Positions 1 through 5,584 of a DNA stretch of 16,278 nt are shown here, piece by piece; position 1 is the first letter of the stretch; each line of letters starts with the position of its first letter. The notes under the pieces were generated by a model, which saw nothing but the letters and a program-made list of their open reading frames with translations, had not been told where the DNA came from and ran no database searches. The position numbers were made by a program, and so were the translations under genes. The DNA comes from an uncultured Clostridia bacterium (GTDB lineage: Bacteria; Bacillota; Clostridia; TANB77; CAG-508): assembly GCA_934183045.1 (NCBI GenBank), contig CAKPRW010000028.1, positions 1 to 16,278 of the forward strand. The letters are read 5' to 3'.

Positions 1-160
1 CTATTTTAATATATTTTTCTGATATTGGTAATGGTTCTCTAATATTACACAATGAACGATATAATCTTTTTTTATCATTTGTATCTTGTGGTTTTTCTTT
101 AATATCAATACTTTTATTTTCTTTTATTAAATAATCTATTAAAAAATCTAACTTTTCCAT
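1..160 (-). CDS. N-terminal fragment of a macro-domain protein (probable protein-ADP-ribose hydrolase)
   Basis: Only the first 53 codons are inside the window; the gene continues past the left edge. The start is ATG at 160, preceded by AAAAGGAGT about 5 nt upstream. The protein begins MEKLDFLIDYLIKEN and later shows RLYRSLCNIREPLPIS. This matches the N-terminal helical cap of the zinc-dependent macro-domain proteins of Firmicutes, which carry an 'R.L.N.R.P.PIS..(F/Y)L' segment before the macro domain. Family members of this type remove ADP-ribose from proteins. The macro domain itself is outside the window, so catalytic and zinc-binding residues cannot be checked and the call rests on the N-terminal segment alone. 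The MBL-like gene ends upstream on the same strand with a terminator-like hairpin between, so the two are probably separate units. Confidence 0.6.
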   Translation of the reverse strand, partial: MEKLDFLIDYLIKENKSIDIKEKPQDTNDKKRLYRSLCNIREPLPISEKYIKI

Positions 161-178
161 AAATACTCCTTTTATTAT

Positions 179-216
179 AATAAAGAATTGCACTATTTTA
201 AGTACAATTCTTTATT
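179..216 (-). terminator. Hairpin terminator after the MBL-like gene
   Basis: Perfect 12-bp inverted repeat: AATAAAGAATTG (179-190) and CAATTCTTTATT (205-216), with a 14-nt loop. It lies 8 nt past the stop codon of the leftward MBL-like gene. The 3' arm on that strand is T-rich and followed by more T/A. It also sits between that gene and the ribosome binding site of the macro-domain gene. Confidence 0.65.
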
Positions 217-223
217 GAATTTT

Positions 224-1018
224 CTAATTTTGTGGGAAGAAAAATCCTGCTGTCATATCTAAATAATTTAGTCCACCATATTCTGGATATTCGGCTTTTA
301 TTTTGTTCTTAAATTCATCTGCATCTCTGCTTTCTTTTGCTAATTTTTTTAATTCTTCAAGATAAGCAATTTTTGTTTCAACATCTTTTAATGTTTCTGG
401 TGTGTAATGACTTGATAATACTAAATTGTATCCATTTACTTTATATCTTTCTAATTGTTCAATAATGACATTTGCGTGATCAATTCCTGCCACTATTGAA
501 TGGCAATCATGTCCTAACATATGTGTATATACACATCCTATTTGTGGAAATTCAATTTCAGTATTTTCATCATGATATGTTATTTTTAGTTCAAATCCAC
601 CAATATTTACTTTTTCATCTTTTAAAACATCTGTTATTTCGTGATATTCTTTCGCAAATGCTCCATTAAATGCTGTTTCAAAGCCTGTTACTAAATTATG
701 AATTGTTCCTTCTTTCATTGATTTTATTGTACCTTCTGATGCATATCCTTTTACATCTTTTAAGATTGTTCCACCATTTGGATGATCTGAAAATACTTTT
801 CCTACAATATTTTTATTTAATCCTTTAACATATTTTTCAAATTCTTCTAAATTATCATAAAACGCTGGAAATTCTACTAATAATACATTTTCATTATTTT
901 CTAATATATAACTTTCATCATTCATTAAATCATTTGTTTGATAACAATGTAATTTTATATCTCCAAAATTATAAATATCTATAAATCCTTTTACTAAATC
1001 AACTTTTGAAACTTCCAT
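224..1018 (-). CDS. Metallo-beta-lactamase-fold-like hydrolase, divergent from an HxlR regulator
   Basis: 264 aa, no signal peptide or membrane segment, so cytoplasmic. ATG at 1018 follows AAGGAG at a good distance. The plan resembles MBL-fold proteins: early beta strands with 'VLLVEFPAF' (45-53), 'VFSDHPNGG' (75-83), 'YTHMLGHDCHS' (164-174) and 'LVLSSHYTPET' (199-209), which sit where the metal-site loops would be. The canonical HxHxDH motif is absent; only DHP (79) remains at that place, with GHDCH and SSHY providing other His/Asp/Cys residues. Substrate is unknown. Its promoter overlaps inverted repeats and it faces an HxlR gene, a usual layout for HxlR-controlled enzymes that respond to reactive electrophiles or disulfide stress. 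The family call is moderate; a related uncharacterised hydrolase fold is possible. Confidence 0.55.
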   Translation of the reverse strand: MEVSKVDLVKGFIDIYNFGDIKLHCYQTNDLMNDESYILENNENVLLVEFPAFYDNLEEFEKYVKGLNKNIVGKVFSDHPNGGTILKDVKGYASEGTIKSMKEGTIHNLVTGFETAFNGAFAKEYHEITDVLKDEKVNIGGFELKITYHDENTEIEFPQIGCVYTHMLGHDCHSIVAGIDHANVIIEQLERYKVNGYNLVLSSHYTPETLKDVETKIAYLEELKKLAKESRDADEFKNKIKAEYPEYGGLNYLDMTAGFFFPQN

Positions 1019-1084
1019 CTTTATACACTCCTTATTCTTTTTATTGAATTACAGTAGCTACTCTATTTTTCAATTTCTGCAATT

Positions 1085-1113
1085 ATTTTACTTTCACTTT
1101 TCTACTTTGTAAA
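1085..1113 (-). promoter_or_regulatory. Promoter of the MBL-like gene
   Basis: Read leftward: -35 TTTACA (1108-1113), 17-bp spacer, -10 TAAAAT (1085-1090). It lies about 70 bp upstream of the ATG at 1018. The -35 box sits inside the inverted repeat at 1102-1117, so a bound repressor would block RNA polymerase. Confidence 0.6.
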
Positions 1114-1117
1114 GTAG
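1102..1117. promoter_or_regulatory. Candidate HxlR operator over the -35 box
   Basis: Perfect inverted repeat CTACTTT-GT-AAAGTAG. It covers the -35 of the leftward promoter, and the adjacent HxlR-type regulator is the obvious candidate ligand. Binding is inferred from position and symmetry. Confidence 0.5.
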
Positions 1118-1135
1118 GCACTTTTTTGTTTCATA

Positions 1136-1152
1136 GTTACCTAAAAGTAACC
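1136..1152. promoter_or_regulatory. Second candidate operator in the MBL/hxlR intergenic region
   Basis: Inverted repeat GTTAC-CTAAAA-GTAAC (read leftward GGTTACTTTTAGGTAAC) centred about 35 bp from the repeat at 1102-1117. Paired TTAC/GTAA half-sites are common near HxlR-family targets. The rest of this 308-bp gap (1153-1270) is A+T-rich sequence in which I see no further structure. Confidence 0.45.
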
Positions 1153-1270
1153 TTTTAGTAATTTAGCACTTTCTAGAGCATAAATTTTTTAAAATTTTTT
1201 ATTTTCTATATTGCATTTTGGAATATTATATGCGAATAGACACTATTATTGATTTTATTATGTTGTATTA

Positions 1271-1299
1271 TTTACATTTTTCTTATCTTTTGCTATAAT
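1271..1299 (+). promoter_or_regulatory. Promoter of the HxlR-type regulator
   Basis: TTTACA (1271-1276), 17-bp spacer, TATAAT (1294-1299) with the extended TG (TGCTATAAT). It is 28 bp upstream of the ATG at 1327, with GGAG at 1312-1315 as ribosome binding site. Confidence 0.75.
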
Positions 1300-1326
1300 T
1301 TCTATAAAGATTGGAGTTGATTTATA

Positions 1327-1647
1327 ATGAAACAAGAGTTACCAACTTGTCCTGTTGAAATCACAATGGGACTTATTGGAGATAAATGGAAAATATTAAT
1401 TATTCGAGATTTACTAACTGGAACTAAAAGATTTGGAGAACTTAGAAAGTCACTTAATGGTATTAGCCAAAAAGTCCTTACTAATAATTTAAGAGATATG
1501 GAAAAATCGGGCCTTATTCATCGTGAAGTTTTTGCTGAAGTTCCACCTAAAGTTGAATATTCTCTTACAGATACTGGTTGGAGTTTGAAACCCGTTTTGG
1601 ATTCTATGGTTCAATGGGGAAATAATTATCGTGAAATGCAAAAATAG
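1327..1647 (+). CDS. HxlR-family winged-helix transcriptional regulator
   Basis: 106 aa, normal length for the family. It has the diagnostic N-terminal 'CPVEITMGLIGDKWKILIIRDLL' segment (8-30), a helix-turn-helix with 'RFGELRKSLNGISQKVLTNNL' (35-55), a wing with 'PPKVEYSLTDTG' (73-84), and a C-terminal helix for dimerisation. Cys8 corresponds to the conserved cysteine that senses thiol-reactive compounds in several members. The gene is transcribed away from the MBL-like gene, and inverted repeats in the shared gap suggest it controls that gene and possibly itself. It ends in a hairpin shared with the convergent csaA. The inducer cannot be predicted. Confidence 0.9.
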   Translation: MKQELPTCPVEITMGLIGDKWKILIIRDLLTGTKRFGELRKSLNGISQKVLTNNLRDMEKSGLIHREVFAEVPPKVEYSLTDTGWSLKPVLDSMVQWGNNYREMQK

Positions 1648-1675
1648 CAGTACATCAAGCTGCTATTTTGTTTTA
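1642..1675. terminator. Bidirectional terminator between hxlR-type gene and csaA
   Basis: Stem AAATAGCAG (1642-1650) with CTGCTATTT (1660-1668), 9-nt loop, then TTGTTTTA. The stem overlaps the rightward stop codon (1645-1647) and lies directly beyond the leftward csaA stop, so it can serve both convergent genes. Confidence 0.75.
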
Positions 1676-1999
1676 TAACTTGTAAAGATTTTGGAATATT
1701 TTGCTACCATTTTTTACTTTTCTTTCTGGAGTTAAAATTACACATCCCTCTTGTGTATCAGCACCTAATATTTTAACTTCACTTTTTACGCCCGCTATCC
1801 TTATTGGTTCAAAATTTGTAACAACAATTACTTGCTTTCCTAATAGTTCCTCCATTGAATATAAATCAGTTATTTGTGCTGATGAATTTTTGATTCCTAA
1901 ATCTTTTCCTAAATCGACTTTTAGTTTATATGCTGGTTTTCTAGCGCCTTTATTAATTTTAGCTTCGATGATTGTTCCAACTCTCATATCAACTTTCAT
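1673..1999 (-). CDS. csaA: CsaA-type tRNA-binding protein, start codon region displaced
   Basis: 108 aa as read from ATG at 1999. It is an OB-fold tRNA-binding domain (EMAP-II/Trbp111 class) with DMRVGTIIEA (4-13), KPAYKLKVDLG (21-31), NSSAQIT (38-44), GKQVIVVTNF (54-63) and IAGVKSEVKILGA (68-80). CsaA proteins are homodimers that bind tRNA and were proposed as export chaperones. The start is odd: family members begin several residues earlier with a 'xxxDDFxK(V/L)D' segment. The same frame upstream reads ENIEPIEKNISFDDF without any ATG, GTG or TTG before a TAA at 2045-2047. There is no Shine-Dalgarno before 1999. The good ribosome site belongs to a 29-codon stub of another csaA copy just upstream, so expression may depend on reinitiation 34 nt after the stub's stop, or may be lost. 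Confidence 0.75.
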   Translation of the reverse strand: MKVDMRVGTIIEAKINKGARKPAYKLKVDLGKDLGIKNSSAQITDLYSMEELLGKQVIVVTNFEPIRIAGVKSEVKILGADTQEGCVILTPERKVKNGSKIFQNLYKL

Positions 2000-2033
2000 G
2001 AAATCATCAAATGAAATGTTCTTTTCAATTGGC

Positions 2034-2123
2034 TCAATGTTTTCTTACTCTTTTATTAACTCCAACATCAATAATAGTCCCTACTCTCATATCCACTTTA
2101 TCAAAATCTTCAATACTTAACAT
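2034..2123 (-). pseudogene. csaA: 5' stub of a second csaA copy
   Basis: Starts ATG at 2123 after AGGAGG with ideal spacing, and reads MLSIEDFDKVDMRVGTII followed by DVGVNKRVRKH, then TGA at 2034-2036. The first 28 residues align with the start of CsaA, including the VDMRVGTII block found again in the downstream gene. After 'RKH' the frame stops and the neighbouring copy's N-terminal region (ENIEPIEKNISFDDF) begins in another frame. This is what a deletion between two tandem csaA genes would leave: promoter, ribosome site and 28 codons of the first, joined to the second just after its own start codon. Confidence 0.75.
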
Positions 2124-2181
2124 ATTTTCCTCCTAAAATTCATATATTACTATAAGATACACAAATCTAAACACCTTTTAA

Positions 2182-2207
2182 AAATAGAGTTCTCCTCTCC
2201 CCTATTT
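2182..2207 (-). terminator. Weak hairpin after the Zn-PLC-like gene
   Basis: On the leftward strand AAATAG pairs with CTATTT across a G+A-rich loop and is followed by a short T run (TTTTT overlapping the 3' arm). It lies about 20 nt beyond the stop codon. The stem is short, so the call is tentative. Confidence 0.4.
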
Positions 2208-2226
2208 CGCTAATTAATATATATAA

Positions 2227-2751
2227 TTATAATTTATGTTCGTTTATATCGCAAATATATTCTTCGATTTTTCTATTAGTAATATCTTGAATAAACTCTT
2301 TAATTTTACTGTAATTAAGATATTTACATTTTCCCTCTTTAGCTATCATAAACTCTTTTATATTATCTATAATTTTTAAATTATAATCATTAATTAAATC
2401 ATTATTTAGAAAATAATAATCACTGTGTAAATCTTCATTTGAATTTATTGAGTTTAAGTATTCTTCTTTAAAACTATAATTGTAAAAATAATGATCAGCT
2501 ATTAAATGTAAAAAATAGCCCTTCCAATAATCAGATGAAATATTTACTTTCTCATCATTAAAAAATTTTTTAAAATCTACATATGAACTAGTTCTATCCC
2601 AAATACCATAATGTGAGATATTTTTATCTATATTTTTATTTATATCAGGAGCTATTGACCCATTTATCAAATCATCATAATTTTTAATTTCAAATTTATT
2701 CTTTTTATAATATTCTTCAGCTATTGCTATATGTATTGTTAAACTTGGCAT
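2227..2751 (-). CDS. Zinc-dependent phospholipase C-like protein (PF00882 type)
   Basis: 174 aa. It begins MPSLTIHIAIAEEY, then GSIAPDI (31-37), SHYGIWD (46-52), and GYFLHLIADHYFY (78-90). His7, Asp36, His47, His82, Asp86 and His87 match the pattern of metal ligands in the zinc-dependent phospholipase C/nuclease fold. There is no signal peptide, so unlike secreted clostridial alpha-toxins this is a cytoplasmic, short member of the kind often annotated as hypothetical in Clostridia. Its substrate is unknown and phospholipase activity is not implied. AAGGAAGG precedes the ATG, at a rather long distance of about 13 nt. The 156-bp gap to the next gene upstream holds no clear terminator. Confidence 0.65.
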   Translation of the reverse strand: MPSLTIHIAIAEEYYKKNKFEIKNYDDLINGSIAPDINKNIDKNISHYGIWDRTSSYVDFKKFFNDEKVNISSDYWKGYFLHLIADHYFYNYSFKEEYLNSINSNEDLHSDYYFLNNDLINDYNLKIIDNIKEFMIAKEGKCKYLNYSKIKEFIQDITNRKIEEYICDINEHKL

Positions 2752-2907
2752 TTGAATCTATTTTCCTTCCTTTTTACCATTTATTTAAATCTTTTTTATA
2801 TGTAATTTTGTGTTTTTCTTTATAAATCTTATAACATTTATACCTGTCTTTTATTATGTGAATCCCGAAGTTTAGCAGGATTAATTTTTTTAAAATAATC
2901 TGGTTAA

Positions 2908-3492
2908 CTATTTTTTATAAAAATGAAAGTCGCAGCAATCTCCGCCGTAACCCAAGGTTTTTGTTCTGGAAAAACTTAGGTTTTTCAGTCCGCCATATGT
3001 TACATCATCAACATCACAAAATAAACAACATAATTTTTCGCAATCGTTTTCTTTACAAGCTGTGTGCCAAAGGCACTTTTTAATAGTTACATCAAAATAA
3101 TTCTTACCTCGACTTTGTACACTTTCTTGCAAGTCAGTTGTGCGCATAATTTTAAGGAATATATTACTGTAGATTGAGTAAAATCCTGGTACTAATTCCA
3201 TTTTTGCTGTAGAAGAATGTTTTTTTGTTGCAACTTTATCAATCATATATTTTCTCATATGCTGATATGCATCTTCTTCTGAAAATTCGTCTTTTAACAT
3301 AACTTTATACAATGCTATACGAGGAAGAATTGTTTGAATAAGGGTTTTCATCTGATTGTCTGATTTATTTTTGGTGCTTTTGATAAGTTCGTTAAGCTTT
3401 AGTTCTTGCTTGTCAAACAATGCTTTTCCATTATCCGCTCCAAATTCTTCAGTCAAAAATCCTTTTATCTGTTTTTGTTGTTTTATATTCAT
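2908..3492 (-). CDS. L-2-amino-thiazoline-4-carboxylic acid (ATC) hydrolase family protein, copy 1
   Basis: 194 aa, cytoplasmic. The N-terminal half is helical (K/E-rich; KTLIQTILPRIALYK at 49-63). The C-terminal half holds the family signature: CLWHTACKENDCEKLCCLFC (140-159), DVDDVTYGG (160-168), FSRTKTLGYGGDCCDFHF (174-191). There are eight cysteines here (140, 146, 151, 155, 156, 159, 186, 187). The founding bacterial enzyme opens the ATC ring to N-carbamoyl-cysteine in cysteine synthesis. Clostridial homologues are frequent and uncharacterised, so the substrate is open. GGAGG lies before the ATG, and a promoter with TATAAT is close upstream, so this looks like a single-gene unit. A second, more divergent family member is at 13898-14587. 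Confidence 0.8.
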   Translation of the reverse strand: MNIKQQKQIKGFLTEEFGADNGKALFDKQELKLNELIKSTKNKSDNQMKTLIQTILPRIALYKVMLKDEFSEEDAYQHMRKYMIDKVATKKHSSTAKMELVPGFYSIYSNIFLKIMRTTDLQESVQSRGKNYFDVTIKKCLWHTACKENDCEKLCCLFCDVDDVTYGGLKNLSFSRTKTLGYGGDCCDFHFYKK

Positions 3493-3531
3493 TGTTACAA
3501 TACCTCCATAAATTACTATTTATTTGACAAG

Positions 3532-3560
3532 ATTATATCAAATTTTGTAAAACATTACAA
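3532..3560 (-). promoter_or_regulatory. Promoter of ATC-hydrolase copy 1
   Basis: Read leftward: TTGTAA (3555-3560), 17-bp spacer, TATAAT (3532-3537). It is 39 bp upstream of the ATG at 3492 and downstream of the terminator of the nucleotidase gene. Confidence 0.55.
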
Positions 3561-3588
3561 TTAAAAATCTGATTATATCTTTCAATAA

Positions 3589-3611
3589 TAAAAGAGCCAA
3601 TGGCTCTTTTA
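3589..3611 (-). terminator. Terminator of the 5' nucleotidase gene
   Basis: Perfect stem TAAAAGAGCC (3589-3598) and GGCTCTTTTA (3602-3611) with a 3-nt loop, ending in a T/A-rich run leftward. The 5' arm on the leftward strand includes the stop codon TAA (3611-3609). Confidence 0.8.
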
Positions 3612-4223
3612 TTTGTTGGAAGCGTATAAATTAATTTCTTTTTGTATTTGTAGAATTTTGGCATATATATCATACCAACTATAACATCTATAAATGTTTT
3701 TACCTTTACATTCTTGATTGTATCCTGCATTAAAACAGATTGTTGGAATTTTACTTGAGATTGTATTAATATTATTAACACAATCTTCTATCATTAACTC
3801 AATATTATTTTCTACACATATATCCAATTTTTCTTCAGGACTAAATATTATTTTATCGTAATAAATGTTATATTCTTTCAGCCAATTAATAACTATAGTT
3901 CTCATTTTTTCACCATATTCATCATCTCTGTCAGTTAAAAATCTTGCTGTTATTATATAAATTTCATTTCCTTCTTTTTTTAATTTATTTATTATTTCAC
4001 TTGAATATTTTCTAGCTGGTTCTTTAGTAGCATATTCGTAAAGATTTTCTTTCCAAAATTCATTATCTAGATTTTGGCCCATATCAAATATATTTCTTAT
4101 ATCATAAGCATTACTGTGTGTAATTTCTTTATGATATTTTTCAAATACAAATTTGCTCCCAACATCTAATTGATATTGTTCAATATCGGTTAATACCCCA
4201 TCTATATCTATACCTATTCTCAT
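3609..4223 (-). CDS. HAD-superfamily 5'(3')-deoxyribonucleotidase-like phosphatase (NT5C type)
   Basis: 204 aa. HAD motif I is at the very start, IGIDIDGVLTD (3-13), with nucleophile Asp6 and general acid Asp8. Motif II is ITAR (91-94), a lysine region SPEEKLDI (128-135) supplies the motif III Lys132, and motif IV is MIEDCVNNI (144-152) with Glu146/Asp147. This order and length fit the cytosolic 5' nucleotidase C family (PF06941), which dephosphorylates (deoxy)nucleoside monophosphates in pool regulation. AAAGGAG precedes the ATG by about 8 nt. The gene follows the MFS gene by 94 bp and may be read from the PBP/MFS transcript as well as from a local A+T-rich promoter I cannot place confidently. 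Other HAD phosphatase substrates are possible. Confidence 0.75.
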   Translation of the reverse strand: MRIGIDIDGVLTDIEQYQLDVGSKFVFEKYHKEITHSNAYDIRNIFDMGQNLDNEFWKENLYEYATKEPARKYSSEIINKLKKEGNEIYIITARFLTDRDDEYGEKMRTIVINWLKEYNIYYDKIIFSPEEKLDICVENNIELMIEDCVNNINTISSKIPTICFNAGYNQECKGKNIYRCYSWYDIYAKILQIQKEINLYASNK

Positions 4224-4317
4224 AAATTACACTCTCCTTTATTAATTTATTTTATAAATCTTTATCTTGTATAATTATTACCTATTTTGATTGTAACATT
4301 CCAATTTATTCAATAAC

Positions 4318-5526
4318 TTATCTACTTAAACCTTTTTTGTTGTAAAAGTTATACATATAATTTTCTGTTTTTCTCAAATAAATTGTAGCAATAATTAAGA
4401 AAAACATCAATATTGCAATTGCTATTGATAAAATATTTACATTATAAAAATAGTTATATAAAATAAATACTAAACTATAACTTATTAATTGGCCAAAAAA
4501 CATAAATATATTAAATGTCATTATGTGTTCTTTTATATATTTTTCTAAGTCATCTACTTTTATTGCCGCATATACAGCACTGCAAGATTCTGATTCAATT
4601 ATTGTTCCAAATGAATTCATAAAAATATAATAAATTAATAGCGTTATAAAACTAGTGTTAAACACTACCATTAATGATGATATAAAAATTACTACTGCCA
4701 TATACGGATAGAATTTTTTGTTTATATTTCTTTTATTTATCATTTTTAATATTTGTAATGATCCAATTGAAATTATAGCAAATATTGTATTATATCCTCC
4801 AAAACTAAGTTCAGTTCCTAATCTTAAAAATAAAACAATTGGTAATAATTCTACTATAGCTCCTTGGGCCGAAATTCTTCTAAAAAACATACAATTGTAA
4901 ATATATTTTAAATGCTTTTGATTCTTAGATTTTTTCCAATATTCTCTTAAATTCATTTTATTATCTTGTATTTTAAAGTCTTTGATTTTAAATGATATTA
5001 TTATTATGAAAAATGTTTCTATAGCTAGTAAAATAAATAAAATATTATATGAGAATTTCTCTATTACAAATCCGGAAAATACAGGAGTCAATATAGCTGT
5101 CATATTTTCTAATATGTTTAAATTTGCTAAATAACTACTCATAGTCTTATTACTATTTGATCCAATAAGTACTAGTTCATAAGGAGCAGCATAAAATATT
5201 GTTCTCAATGTGTCTAAAGTTTTATAGATATATATGTATTTAATAATATTTTCTTTGAATACTATTAAAACAAGTACACTTAATATTGATAGTATAAAGC
5301 TTGTTCTATAAATAAAGCTTGCATTTCGAGAATTTATTATTTTTAATAATATGTATTCTAATATAAAGCCTAAGATTACTGAATACACAGTGTATTTTAA
5401 AATAAAATTCATATCATTATTTACCATTTTTAGTATATATATATTGAAAAATAATGATATAAATATACTCATAAATTTTCTAAGAAAAGTGATTATTGCT
5501 ATGTATTTTCTATTTTCCTGCTCCAT
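4318..5526 (-). CDS. Major facilitator superfamily transporter
   Basis: 402 aa from ATG at 5526, chosen over the in-frame TTG at 5544 because AAGGAG lies 5 nt before the ATG. About 10-12 hydrophobic segments alternate with short basic loops, typical of MFS efflux proteins. Near the middle a long basic cytoplasmic loop (KIKDFKIQDNK through KKSKNQKHLKYI) separates the two halves, and the second half starts with FFRRISAQGAIVELLPIVLFL. There is no fused domain. It lies 58 bp downstream of the class A PBP with no terminator between, so the two are probably cotranscribed. That would fit export of an envelope-active compound, but the substrate cannot be read from the sequence. Confidence 0.7.
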   Translation of the reverse strand: MEQENRKYIAIITFLRKFMSIFISLFFNIYILKMVNNDMNFILKYTVYSVILGFILEYILLKIINSRNASFIYRTSFILSILSVLVLIVFKENIIKYIYIYKTLDTLRTIFYAAPYELVLIGSNSNKTMSSYLANLNILENMTAILTPVFSGFVIEKFSYNILFILLAIETFFIIIISFKIKDFKIQDNKMNLREYWKKSKNQKHLKYIYNCMFFRRISAQGAIVELLPIVLFLRLGTELSFGGYNTIFAIISIGSLQILKMINKRNINKKFYPYMAVVIFISSLMVVFNTSFITLLIYYIFMNSFGTIIESESCSAVYAAIKVDDLEKYIKEHIMTFNIFMFFGQLISYSLVFILYNYFYNVNILSIAIAILMFFLIIATIYLRKTENYMYNFYNKKGLSR

Positions 5527-5584
5527 TTTTTCTCCTTGTATCAATTGGTATATGTTTTGTTTATCAACTCACTGTAGTAATTAT

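Noticed and set aside
1701..2120. 139-codon + strand frame across csaA and its upstream stub
   Set aside because: It is antisense to recognisable CsaA motifs in both copies, has no ribosome site, and its length results from low stop frequency in this strand.
3533..3781. 82-codon leftward frame overlapping the nucleotidase gene
   Set aside because: It lies in a different frame across the nucleotidase C-terminus and terminator hairpin, with no ribosome site.
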